Positions 12,535 through 24,885 of a DNA stretch of 64,000 nucleotides are shown here, one piece after another. The stretch's first letter is position 1. The number at the start of each line of letters is the position of its first letter. Made by a program: the position numbers and the translations under genes. The stretch spans positions 84,531,895 through 84,595,894 of the forward strand of contig CM077676.1 in NCBI GenBank assembly GCA_039707655.1, in the 5' to 3' direction. Under the pieces are notes generated by a model, which was given only the letters and a program-made list of their open reading frames with translations, did no database searches and was not told the DNA's origin. Source of the stretch: Elymus sibiricus (lineage: Eukaryota > Streptophyta > Magnoliopsida > Poales > Poaceae).

Positions 12535-13308
12535 TGCACCCAACGAAACTGGAAGGAAGTTGCTTCTTTTAAAGTGGTAGGACATAATCATTTTCATTAT
12601 ATTTTTGTTGTAAAACAAAAACAGTTTGTAAGTTTGTGTGGACAAAGTTTGTTTGTATTTTGCATTGAACAAGCTTCTTACATTTTTTGCATGGACAAAG
12701 TTGCTTATATCACACATGATAGTTGCTTTAAACATATGTGTTCGATGCTGGGAGAAGGGACACATGTGTGGGAGGGATGCAAGGCTTACGTAGTGTTCAT
12801 TGTAGAGGAGGTCGCGAGGGACATGATCCCGTACACGCCCGGAAAGAAACGGACACGAGGGACGTAGTCCGGCGCCGGGGCCGTCAGATCGGTCGTCCCA
12901 GCTCCGGGCCAATGGTGCCAATGAGCGGTATGCTAGACGGCATGCGGACGGATCGGCTGGCGAGGTAGCGCTTGACACTGTATGCGGACGATTAGGTCGG
13001 CGAGGTATTGGCAACAGGCGGCGACACAGCAAGGTAGGGCATCATGAGCAATCACACACGTTCAAGAAGGCAGAGCACGCACCAGCAACTTTGCCATGCA
13101 CACGTACATGCTGGCTAGCTGTTGCCGATGGATGGATACGTGGTGGGTGAGGGCGCTGGTTGTGATTGCCAGCTACGCATGCATCACGCGGAGCGGTGTT
13201 CGAATTGTTCTGTTTAACGCGCGCGCGTGGATGGTGCGCTCCAAACAACTAACGGGCGCAGCGGCGCTAGCTAGCCGCGTCCTTTTTGGTTAAGCTAGCT
13301 CGCTCATC
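12535..13308. other. Unassigned spacer
   Basis: Mixed composition with only short ORFs in conflicting frames. The last 25 or so bases (ending at GCTCATC) match the left flank of the second repeat copy near 20770-20791, so the homologous block starts just before the Stowaway-like insertion. Confidence 0.3.
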
Positions 13309-13310
13309 TA

Positions 13311-14774
13311 CTCCCTCCGGCCAAGAAAAGTTGTCCCCGCGGCATTTTTACAAAAAACCTCTCCAGGTTTATCCGACACAACCCGCAGTCCCTCTGTCCT
13401 GTCGCCTCGTCGCTCCCCTCCCCGCAGCTTCCCGACGCCCGCGCCGCTCCCCTCCGCCGCGCCGCGCCGCTTAGCTCCTCTCCCTCCTCCACGACACCGC
13501 GCCAATCCACTTCCCCCGCAGCTCCTCCTCTCTCTTCTCCACGACGCTGCGCCGGTCCTAAAAATCCCTTCTTCGACGAGGCCGCGCTCGATGTGGAGGC
13601 ATGGCAACGGCATGGGGCAGCGCTCCTCGTCCTCGAGCTCCTCATCCACAAGTTCCTCCTCCAGGCCCCGAGCCTCTCCTCCCCCATTCCGCGGCAATGC
13701 GCCAATCACACGGGCAAGCGGAACCAGGGGACAGCCGGCAGCACTTCGAGACAGAGGAGATGGCGGCTGCGTCCTTCACCGCCGCCAGGGCGACAGGGCG
13801 TCCTTCACCGCCGCGTATCCGGTGAGAATTCGCGTCTCTCGTCTACTCAACTCCCTGGAACGAGTTGGAAAAAAGTTGCGATCTTGCAGTCCCGAGTGTA
13901 AAAGTTCGATCTTGACTTCGGCCGCTTTTACGTTTTACGATTGGAACCTGGGAGCTGCCGTCTTTAGATTCGTCAAGTGTTCTAGATTCACTGCATGACT
14001 TAGTTCTAGATAGATTGGTTCAGATTAGCTCACATAATTTTCATCTCCAAATGTTGGACAGTAATTCGAATACCCAGATGCTCGTCAGTTGCGTACTGAA
14101 TCTTGTGTTGAGAATTCTCTTGTAATCTGAGCACATCCCACGCATGAAAAGTTCACTTTGGGATTTGAAGGTGCTTTTTCACAGCATCATCTTGAAATCC
14201 TGATCTGTTATTTTTGTCATAACAGGTGCCCTGGGCTCTGTTGGTTTACAAGGTCATGTTGGTTTCTTCATTGAGAGGAGAGAAGAGATTGCTGCATCTG
14301 GAAATGGAGGTCAGCACCATCTACAGGACTTGAGGAGTACTTTGGCAGGTTTAGCTACTGGAGTTGCCACTGTAACCTGTAGATGCCATGCTCAATTTTT
14401 TGGTAAAGCTTCTGGAGTTGCCACTCTGTAACCTTTAGAAGAATCTTCTGAATTTTGACAAGTTCATGTTCATGCTCATCTCCATTTAACATTTAACATA
14501 TCCTATTATTCGCACACAAAATTGTTGCCTTGAGTTGCTTCAGAACAATAATTAAGTTTCTAGATTCAAAATGCTTCAGAACAATAATTTAGTTTCTAGA
14601 TTCAGAATGCTTCAGAACATTTGGTCAGTGAACATTTGGTTACAGTAAGGAGTGAGTCTAAGATCTTACTGTAGTTAAGAGTATTTAATTGTTTGCAATT
14701 GGACAAATGGTGTATAACAATGATCATCATCTCTAGTAATATTTGTACTGCTTGTGCTTCTAGAAGAAGAAGAA

Positions 14775-14805
<31 letters not shown>

Positions 14806-16643
14806 AAGAAGAAGAAGAAGATCCTGGGGTTCATCCAGACAGCAAAGATGCTCAAGACCCTGTACAAGAGCTCCTAGCATATGCTTTAGATTCTTCTTCT
14901 TCTTCTTACAAATTCTTAGCTTCTTCTTCTTACTCCTTGTAATGACCCTGTACATCTTGTAATGACCCTTAATGAAGATATTATTTCTCTCAACTGAAGT
15001 TTTATCTTTACATCTTGTAATGACCCTTAATTCAAATAATTCCAACTTAATTCAAATAAACCTAGCTAATTCAAGTAATTCCAACTTTATTTGCATTTGT
15101 TTTTATATTATCAAACTGATTACTGCCTGTACAAAACTCTGGAAGCTTAGTGTTTAAAAAGTGATGTTTGCCTAATGCTTTATAAATGCAGAGAAGATGC
15201 TCAAATTTTTGTTATCATTGTTTTACTGAAAATTCAGTTACTGCTTGAGTGATTTGACAATAGTGAAAATTCAGTTACTATCAACTGAATTTGACAATAT
15301 AATTTTATACTGTCAACTGAACACCAACACTAACACTTTTACAGTAAATTAGGACTAGGCTAACACTTTTACAGTTGTGATCACGTTTCACAAGATGAAG
15401 CTCTTGATCTTACAGTAAATGTTCAAGTTAGGACTAGACTTCTACAGTTGAATCACTCCTGTAAAAAGACCAACAGATTACTGCACATGAGAGTGTTATC
15501 TGACAGTGACTGAATCAGTTACAAAAGACCAACAGATTACTGCACAAAACCAAAGCCCTGATATGCCTTGTTCATGTTTCATTGATCTTGTTGTTCTTAC
15601 ACTTGCTATCCTATCGTACAGGGGTCAGTTGGGTATGTCTGAACATGTTTCAGTGTCCCCAGGTCTCTGTTGGAATATTTGGAAAAATTTCAGTGTCCCC
15701 AGGTCTCTGTTGTTTGCTTGTATCAACTGTTGTTTGCTTGATACCCGCCTGCCCATAATTCTAGTTAATCAACTGTTGTTGTTGAAGCTGGGAAATGACA
15801 ATAATGACTCCAATTTTCACTAATCAGTACTCCAAATGCAGGCAACTGAATTCCACTTACCGCAGGAAGAACTTCAATGCCATCTGCCTCAGGCTCCCGC
15901 AGGAAGAACTTCAACTTCACTGACCGCAGGACGAACTTCAACTGCAATATGACAATGCTTCTCCAAATCAATTCAAAATTGAACTTCAATTTAAATTTGT
16001 ACAGGCAGCAGCACTGAATTGCACTTCCATTTACCTCTTACAGGCACCCGCGGCGCAGGTGGACAGCAGCAGCGGCGAGGGGTGGACCGGGCAAAAGGCA
16101 GCGGCGGCGTGGGGCGGGGCTCGATCAGGCGCGCAGTCGTCTCGCCGACGGAAAGACCCGCGTGGCCCTGCCTGCTGAAACCGGCAGGGAGTGGAACGGC
16201 GGCCGGGGACTTGCCAAATCCCGCACCGGCGGCTGCGGGCGCGAGGAAGCGGCCTGGGACGCGAGCAGGGCGACGAGGGGCGCGCCGTCAGCCGTGGAGG
16301 AGGCGCGCGTCGAGTTGGTCGCCGTTGATGAGCAGAAGCCGCAGGTGGGAGGCGGCGCAGCTCTCCTCCGTGCGGGCGGCGGCGCAGGTGGTCAGCGGCG
16401 GCGGCACAGGTGAGCAGAGGGCCAGCGGCGGTGCAGGTGGGCGGAGGCGCAGTGCGCCTTGCTCGCGCGACGGTGGCCGGGGCTGGGTGCCGGCGGTGGC
16501 CGGGGCTGGGTGCTGCCGCGGGCGACGGGGGAAAGGAGGAAGGAGGAGAGGGGGTAATTGGCAACAGGTTTAAAAATCAGAGGGTTTTTTTGCAAAAAAG
16601 CAAATGAACTACGCCGGGGACAATCTTTTCCGGACGGAGGGAG
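13311..16643. mobile_element. 3.3-kb element with Stowaway/Mariner-type inverted ends
   Basis: The left end (CTCCCTCCGGCCAAGAAAAG) and the reverse complement of the right end (CTCCCTCCGTCCGGAAAAGA) are imperfect inverted repeats of about 30 bp, including a shared TTGTCCCCG. TA dinucleotides flank it at 13309-13310 and 16644-16645. The same flanks without the element occur near 20792 (CTCATCTACTTATG), giving an empty site with a single TA and so supporting the exact boundaries and a TA duplication. CTCCCTCCG ends and TA targets are typical of grass Stowaway (Tc1/Mariner) elements. It is far longer than usual Stowaway MITEs, has GC-rich outer parts (13400-13830, 16030-16560) and an AT-rich core, and no transposase-like ORF. 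It is therefore non-autonomous, perhaps carrying captured sequence. Confidence 0.8.
14763..14820. repeat. (GAA)n microsatellite
   Basis: GAA triplet run with one AAT interruption inside the Stowaway-ended element. A CTT-rich stretch at about 14890-14935 could pair with it in an RNA hairpin. The apparent poly-Arg and poly-Leu ORFs over this run are artefacts of the triplet repeat. Confidence 0.85.
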
Positions 16644-16645
16644 TA

Positions 16646-17855
16646 CTTATGAAGTGATGGCAGTCGCTATACGTTTATGGGTACACTTACATTCAGGACA
16701 CTACCCGAAACACTCTCTTTATCGACTGTCGGAATCTTTACCGAGTGTATTTTGTCGAACACGCGGTAAATCCTATATCCTAAATCAAATGACAGAGAAA
16801 ACACTCAGTAAATACAAAACACTTGGTATAGCCAATGCTTTACCGAGTGTCGAACCAATGACACTCCGTAATGTCTGAGACATTTGGCAAACAACACGCG
16901 AAGGTGTCCCTGCTTGCCGCGGTTGACAGCAGGGTGATGGCGCATCCATCTTTGCCAACCGTTTCTCTGCAGACACTTCGTAAAATAAGTCAGTCATTAG
17001 CATTGTGCATCTTTACCGAGTGTTTCCCCGCACTTGGTAAACTTTATTTATATATTTATTTATTTTTAGATGAGGTATAAATTTTGATAGAACTCTCCGT
17101 AGTTGGACATGTAGCTAAATGAGAATTCTTCTTTTGTGGACATGTAGTCAAAATATTTTAGTGATTGTCGTAGGGATTTGACGGCAATAGACATTATTCC
17201 TATGAAGGATGCCGGAGTACCCGCCTCCTGAGGCTCTTAGATGGCGAGAGTGCCCTCCGCACCATCCGTTTATAGGTGGCATGCCACGGGGGTTTCTCGG
17301 GGGCTCTCCGCGCCGTCCGATCTGCCCAGACAGGTGGACCACCGGCGCGCTAGGGGCCACCGTCACGCGGCGGTTTCGGCTCGCCCGCGAGTGCCCCCTA
17401 GCGTGTTGTCCCGTGCGCAACTGTCTAGGCGAACCCGCTTGTCGGCGGCGTCCGCCATCCTTCGGGGTGTGTTGCTCACGCGAGCCGGCAAGAGGCGTGC
17501 GTACGGCTCGGCGAGGAGGCCTCTCGCGGCTGGCTTCTTGGGGCCATCCGTGGCGGCCGAACTACCTGGATAGCGCGCACTCGGGCGAACCGCCTTGGGG
17601 GTCCATGATGGATGGACTGCGAGGGGCTTTCGGCCGTGCCCACGTGCGAGGGCTCGCGTGCTCGCCCGCGCGTGGTGGAATGCCTGGACCCGTCTATCGG
17701 CGTCTTCGGCCCCCGATGGGTTACATCGGTCGCACTAGCCAGCCAGACGCATGCGACGGGCTTTTTAAGTCGCGCAAGCCGTGCAGGCGCGTGTCCCCAT
17801 GACCGGCTGTGCGTGCATGCACCAGCCGGGGTGGGGTGTTAGCCAGGCACCGCAT
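16646..17855. repeat. Dispersed repeat copy A (TTTACCGAGTGT-type sequence plus GC-rich block)
   Basis: Aligns with 20792-22090 for about 1.2 kb. The first 400 bp repeat short phrases such as TTTACCGAGTGT and CACTTGGTAAAC in both orientations, a pattern seen in subterminal regions of grass DNA transposons. After about 17200 it is GC-rich with no consistent reading frame between copies, so it is not coding. It is interrupted at 17855 by a Copia LTR scrap. The left 25 bp of the block lie beyond the Stowaway-like insertion, at about 13285-13308. The family is not identified. Confidence 0.6.
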
Positions 17856-18219
17856 TGTAGGGGAACGCGACAAAAAACAAAAAAATTCGGTACAGCGAGC
17901 ACGCCCAGGATCACTATGGAGACTGCATACAGAGTTTGATCTGATCCGTACCGACTCGTAGCACAACGGAAGAAGGGTCGGTGTAGATCGTCGGTGCAGA
18001 TCCCTGCAGCTAGGATTTACAACCTCCCAACCGCAAGGATGTACTCCCTCGTCGGACAGCCCTTCGGGAGGCGGTCGGACAGTCCCTCGGACGATGTCAC
18101 GGACAGCCCTTCGGGAGGACCTTCGAAACTCGAACGGAAACTCGGACAGCCCTTCGGGAGGACACTCGAACAACCCCTCGGGCAAAAGATCGAAACTATG
18201 ACCTCTCTACGGGGTTGCA
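17856..18219 (-). mobile_element. Angela-like Copia LTR fragment (3' part of LTR)
   Basis: Matches 26667-27036, the end part of the minus-strand Copia LTR, starting at the LTR terminus (TGTAGGGGAACG, minus-strand end CGTTCCCCTACA). Phrases such as CAGCCCTTCGGGAGG recur in both. Similarity stops at about 18219, and no internal domain adjoins it, so this is a truncated scrap. Confidence 0.7.
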
Positions 18220-19859
<1,640 letters not shown>

Positions 19860-20176
19860 CACTAGTGCAGAAACCCCTTATAGGATTTCTACTGGATGCA
19901 AGAAATGGTTTTCTTTTTGGGCAAACTCTACCAGCAGCGTTTGCGCTTGGTCAAACGCTACAACTTTTACTAACTGTTTGAAGCGTCCTTATCCAGCACA
20001 CACTGCTATTATGTAAACCACCAGCAGCGTTCGGACTGAACACTGCTAGGGACATACACACTAGCAGCGTTCGGAACTGACACTGCTAGTTTGTTACCAG
20101 TGGCGTCGTACTAGCAGCGCGGCACTTGCAAGTAGGCCATCCCGAACGCTGCAAATACGGGGGTCTTGTACTAGTG
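19860..20176. mobile_element. Short CACTA-type non-autonomous element
   Basis: Begins CACTAGTGCAGAAACC and ends GGGTCTTGTACTAGTG, whose reverse complement (CACTAGTACAAGACCC) is an imperfect inverted repeat with a CACTA-type terminus. The interior carries repeated direct and inverted AGCAGCGTTCGG / CACTGCTAG phrases, the subterminal repeat pattern of the CACTA superfamily. Flanking trinucleotides are CCG and ACG, an imperfect 3-bp duplication. At 317 bp it can encode nothing and would need a transposase supplied elsewhere. Confidence 0.65.
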
Positions 20177-20763
20177 ACGCAAAGGACCATTTTTTTTTTA
20201 GGGCGAAAGGACCATATTTTTTTCGATGTTGGGTGACCACCTGCTGCCAAAAGGGTTTGATTTGGGTTAGCAGTAGCACTCGTTAACCATTTCTGTTTCT
20301 CATTATAATTATAGATTAATTAATTGTTTTGTTGTTTTTATTTTAAGTGAAAATTAATAGTCTTGGCACGTGCCAGTGCTTAACTGCAGCATCCGTGCTA
20401 CACACGTGTCGATAAATTGGGCCTCCATAATTAAAAAACCTCGACCGGTTGATACAATGATTTAACAAACATGTTATGCATTTCGCGGCAGCTTTTCGTG
20501 GAATGTTTTCTGTAAGTGCATGGAGGATATGGCACGAGCAAATGGGTTGCCGATCCAAACCTTCGCAGCATTTCTCTCTTTGTGAGCTCGAAAAGAGTAT
20601 AAAATTAAAGACAGTTGCATCTTGAGTGGGTAATATACTTTCAAGGATGGTTGTACGACCGTGCGTTCATCTGCTATTAATAGCATGAAATAATGCCTAT
20701 CACGACAGAAGCAACTACCCCTTTGTCGCAGTTATTATGGATGACCACTTGCCCAACTAGGTC
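20177..20763. other. Unassigned spacer
   Basis: AT-rich, with a short local duplication (AAAGGACCAT followed by a T run, twice, near 20180-20225). No ORF or terminal repeat recognised. Confidence 0.35.
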
Positions 20764-22090
20764 CATTTTTGGGTAAGCTAGCTCACTCATCTACTTATGA
20801 AGTGATGGCAGCCGCTATACGTTTATGGGTACACTTACATTCAGTACACTATCCGAAACACTCTCTTTACCGACTATCGAAATCTTTACCGAGTGTATTT
20901 TGTTGAACACACGGTAAATCCTATATCCTAAATCAAATGACAGAGAAAACACTCAGTAAATACAAAACACTTGGAATAGCCAATGCTTTACCGAGTGTTG
21001 AACCAATGACACTCCGTAATGTCTGAGACATTTGGCAAACAACATGCGAAGGTGTCCCTGCTTTCCGCGGTGGACAGCAGGGTGATGGCGCGTCCATCTT
21101 TGCCGACTGTTTCTCTGCAGACACTCCGTTAAACAAATTAGCAATTATCATTGTTCATCTTTACCAAGTGTTTCCCCGCACTTGGTAAACTTAATTTATA
21201 TATTTATTTATTTTGAGATGAGGTATAAATTTTGATAGAACTCTGCATAGTTGAACATGTCGTTAAAAGAGAAGTCTTTTTGTGGACATGTAGTTAAAAT
21301 ATTTTAGTAATAGTCACAAGGATTTCACGGCAAAAGAAATTACACCTATAAAGGATGCTGGAATACCCGCCTCCTGAGGCTCTTAGAGGGTGAGAGTGCC
21401 CTCCGAGCCGTCCATTTCCAGGTGCAATGCCGTGCGGGCCACTTGGGGGCTCTCTGCGCCGTTCGATCTGCCCGGACGGCGCGCGCCCGGGCGATCCTCA
21501 TTGGTGGTCCATGACGGGTGGGCCGATGGCGCGCTCGTGGCCACCGTCACGCGGGCTGTTTCGGACCGCCCGCAAGAGCCCCCACCCCCCCCCCCCCCCC
21601 CCCCCGCCCGCCCGCCCACGTGTTGTCCCATGCGCAACTGTCCAAGAGGACCCGTCTATCGGCGGCGTCCGCCAGCTTGTCGGGTGTGTTGCTCACGCCA
21701 GCCAGCACGAGGCGTGCGCATGGCTCGGTGAGGAGGCCCGCCGCGCCGTCCGATTCGCGCTGGCCTGTCGTGGCTGGCTCCCTGTGGCTCTCCGTGCCGT
21801 CCGATTTGCCTGGACAACGCGCATGGGGACGACCCGCCTTGGAGGTCCATGATGGGTGGACCACGGGGCGCTTTCGGCCGTGCCTGCGTGTGAGGGTTCG
21901 AGCGCTCGCCCGCGCCCATCGGAATTCGTGGACCCGTCTTTCAGCATCTTCGGCCCCCGATGGGCTGCGTCGGTCGCGCCAGCCAGCCCGACGCATGCGG
22001 CGGGCTTTTTAAGTCTCATGAGTCGTGCAGGCGCGTGTGCTCATGCCGGTTGTGCGTGCGTGCGCCAGCCGGGGCGGTACATTAGCCATG
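20764..22090. repeat. Dispersed repeat copy B, carrying the empty site of the Stowaway-ended element
   Basis: The partner of copy A (13285-13308 plus 16646-17855). The shared sequence runs unbroken through CTCATCTACTTATG near 20792, showing the state before the 3.3-kb insertion in copy A. The GC-rich half contains a C21 homopolymer at 21585-21605 followed by GCCC repeats, absent from copy A. No reading frame is conserved between the copies. Confidence 0.6.
21585..21617. repeat. C21 homopolymer followed by GCCC repeats
   Basis: Twenty-one cytosines in a row, then three GCCC units. The minus strand is a long G-run with GGGC repeats and could form G-quadruplexes. Copy A has only a short CCCCC at the same place, so this is a local expansion. 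Confidence 0.9.
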
Positions 22091-22540
22091 CGCTGCGCGT
22101 GCCGCCTCATGTGTTTGAGAGACGCCTGCCCGGGCTCTCTGCACACCCGAATGTCCGGTTCCTCTGCCCGACATTATTTCTACACCGAGTTTTGTTGGAT
22201 GGACGGTTGGATGGGACGTGCAACATTCAATGCCCATCCCAGGAGTTCCATTAAAGCGCTGGGATTGTCTACCATATCCTTTTCTTCTGGCCCAAGCACA
22301 CCGGCTTCCTCTCACTCCTCTCTAATGGAATGATTTCCATGAACTTCTTTGTTGATCCGGCTGCGGGTCTGTGTATGTGTGTGATCCGTCCATTTTGCAC
22401 ATTATTTCCTACTGTAATTTACCTTATTTCAATTTTATATTTCACATTATGATGCAATTCTAATGCCTTTTCTCTCTTAAAATACAAGTTACATTAAGGG
22501 AGGGGATTACCGGTAACTGGATGCTGACTTAAAAAGCTAT
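22091..22540. other. Unassigned region
   Basis: Moderate GC at the left turning AT-rich at the right. No ORF, terminal repeat or match elsewhere in the window that I can see. Confidence 0.3.
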
Positions 22541-23886
22541 AGCAGAGATAACAATTATCTAGAGCTCAAATTGCAGCGAGAATTTTTGAAGAATTATTTT
22601 GGAATATATAATTAATTATGGAGCAAAAATGTACCAGAGGGGGACCACCAGGCGCCCACAAAGGCAGGCGGCTCAGCCACCCACCCGGCCACGCCACCTA
22701 GGCTTGTGGGGCCCTGGTGGGTCCCCTCCCGATGTCCTTCTGCCATACATTCCCATTTTCCCTAGAAAAAAAATCAAGAGAAGAGTTTAGGGACTTTCCA
22801 CAGCCGCCTCGAGGCAGAACCAGGGCAGGAGCACTTTTGCTCTCCAGCGGAGCGATTCCACCGGGGATACTTCTCTCCGGGAGGGGAAAATCAAAGACAT
22901 CATCATCACCAACGCTCCTCTCATCGTGGGAGTCATCATCTTCATCAGAACCATCTCATCTCAAAACCCTAGTTCATCTCTTGTGTTCAATCTTTGTATC
23001 AAACCTCAGAATGGTGCCTGGGGGTGCTAGTAGTGTTGATTACATCTTATAGTTGATTCCTGTTGGTTTAATTGGTGAAATATTATTATGTTCAGATTTT
23101 TAATTATATATTTATACCCACTGTTCATGAACAATATGATGAGTTGTGAGTAGTTTCACTTGTTCTTGAGGACATGGGAGAAGTCTTCTTACTAGTAATT
23201 ATGTGAAGTTGATCACCGTTCAATGTTTTGATATTATGTTATATTGTTCTTCCTCTAGTGGTGTTATGTGAACGTCGAGTACATGACACTTCACCCTCTT
23301 TGGGCCTAGGGGAAGGCATCGTGGAATTAGTTTGTATATGATGGGTTGCGGGAGTGATAGAAATATAAACCCATTTTATGAATCGTTCCGTGAGGGGCTG
23401 TTTTGGATCCACATGTTTAATGCTATGGTTAGATTTATCTTAATTACTTCTCTTGTATTTGCGGATGCTTACATGGAGGGTATAAGCATAACTAGGTATT
23501 TTTTTCAAGTAAGAACAGTACCTTATCTTGGGTCCACCCACATAACACTTATCAAGGCAATGAACGTAAGTCGATGAATCGTGGTGAAAGTAAGTTGGCG
23601 ATATTCCTGTGTGTCCTCGGGAGCGTTTTAATCACTATAAGAAGTACCACTGGTTTGTCTTTAGCACAATTAAGGATTGGGCCGCTTGTTGCACCTTGCT
23701 ATTTTTGTTACTTCTTACTTGTTACCAATTATCTTGCTATCAAACTATCTATCAAAACTATCTTACAACACTTGCAGTAAAATTCTTGCTGAAAATTGTC
23801 TATCAATTCCTTCTGCTCCTCGTTGGGTTCGACACTCTTACTTATTGAAAGGACTATGATTGATCCCCTATACTTGTGGGTCGTCA
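22541..23886 (+). mobile_element. LTR fragment of a gypsy (Athila-like) element, 3' end intact
   Basis: Ends in CTTGTGGGTCGTCA after TTGGGTTCGACACTCTTACT; the region 60361-60460 at the end of the outer Athila-like LTR has the same kind of phrase (GTGGGTTCGACACTCCATAC, ending TTATCA). The left part has the typical LTR start context (GAATTATTTTGGAATATATA) followed by a GC-rich leader-like block with GGGGCCCTGGTGGG. The true LTR start is not visible, and no primer-binding site follows the end, so it is a truncated or solo LTR. Confidence 0.55.
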
Positions 23887-23909
23887 GTGCGCCATTCTTT
23901 TTTTACCCA

Positions 23910-24300
23910 GACTAGTGCAGAAACCACTTATAGGATTTTCGTGCCAGTAGCATGTCAGCGGAACCGAATGCTGCGGCTATTACGACGAAGTACTAGCTGC
24001 GTGTGCCAAAAGACCGAAGGCTGCTAATGTGGTAGTACTTGCAGGGTGCGGTAACACTAAACGCCCCTAGCGTAGAGTGCCTAGAAGATTTCTTGGCTAG
24101 AAGTACTAGCCGCGTGTGGGAAGTTTGGAACGTCGCAGGTACCCTCAGTAGTAGCAGTGTTCGGTGTATTTGTGGCATTGCTATTGTTTACTCAATTACA
24201 CGGCTGTTGGGCCAGATTATTAGCAGCGTGCACTCAGGCCGCACGGTGCTAGCTTTGTAACTTTTAGTGGTGTGCCGTCAAAGAAAACGCCTCTAATATG
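23910..24300. mobile_element. CACTA-type terminal/subterminal fragment
   Basis: Begins ACTAGTGCAGAAACC followed by TTATAGGATTT, matching the left end of the 317-bp CACTA-type element at 19860 apart from the first base. The following 350 bp hold repeated phrases such as ACTAGCTGCGTG, ACTAGCCGCGTG and TTAGCAGCGTGC. No matching right terminus was found, so one end is missing or has been replaced by the gypsy sequence on the right. Confidence 0.5.
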
Positions 24301-24885
24301 TCTCCCTCACTTGTTCTTCCTCTCTCACTTTTTGTTGCTAGCTTGCAGAAGGGCCACACGTTGACACACGTGGCCCACGCGTTTGCAGAAGGGCCTGACC
24401 CTGACAAACGTGAGGGACCCTCGTTCAGGCCAGGCCCGGGGGCTACTGTCGGTACCGTGAATAGGTGGTTCACGGACCAACTACGCACGGACCACGAGTG
24501 GCCCCTCCCATGGTCGAAGGCATCGAAATGCAAGGACGACAATATGCAAATCTTCAGCACCCAAGACCAAGCTCAAGACCCGGGAACGCGGCCCTCCGGC
24601 AACGGCCTTGCTAACTTACCCCTTAGGTATCCAGCTCGAGCCACCTTGCGTGTGGCACACAGGCCCTTCCTCATCAGAATCGGCGTGACACATTGCGTGC
24701 AAGCAGCGTGGACGGTGAAGATACATCAGTAACTTGGGTGTGAGTCACCAGCTCGCTTGCTACCAAGGCAACACATGCACTCACGCGTGGCATGACCAGG
24801 CCAGGCCGCCACCATGGGCGGCGATGACAAGACAGGCGTCCGTTCCCGGAAGATAGAAGACAATGACACATCCTCATGCATTTAA
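24301..24885 (+). mobile_element. Gypsy 3' internal tail, polypurine tract and LTR start (truncated)
   Basis: GCCCGGGGGCTAC at 24434-24446 is a polypurine-rich tract followed immediately by TGTCGGTACCGTG at 24447, a layout typical of many grass gypsy LTRs. About 440 bp of LTR follows before the sequence changes near 24885. GCAGAAGGGCC occurs twice upstream (about 24345 and 24385). No protein remains. Confidence 0.5.

Noticed and set aside
14602..15045. 147-residue minus-strand ORF with a poly-Leu run
   Set aside because: It is produced by the GAA microsatellite and its CTT-rich partner; no independent coding evidence.
17209..17802. 197-residue ORF in repeat copy A
   Set aside because: The frame is not preserved in copy B, which has indels at the same places, so selection for a protein is not supported.
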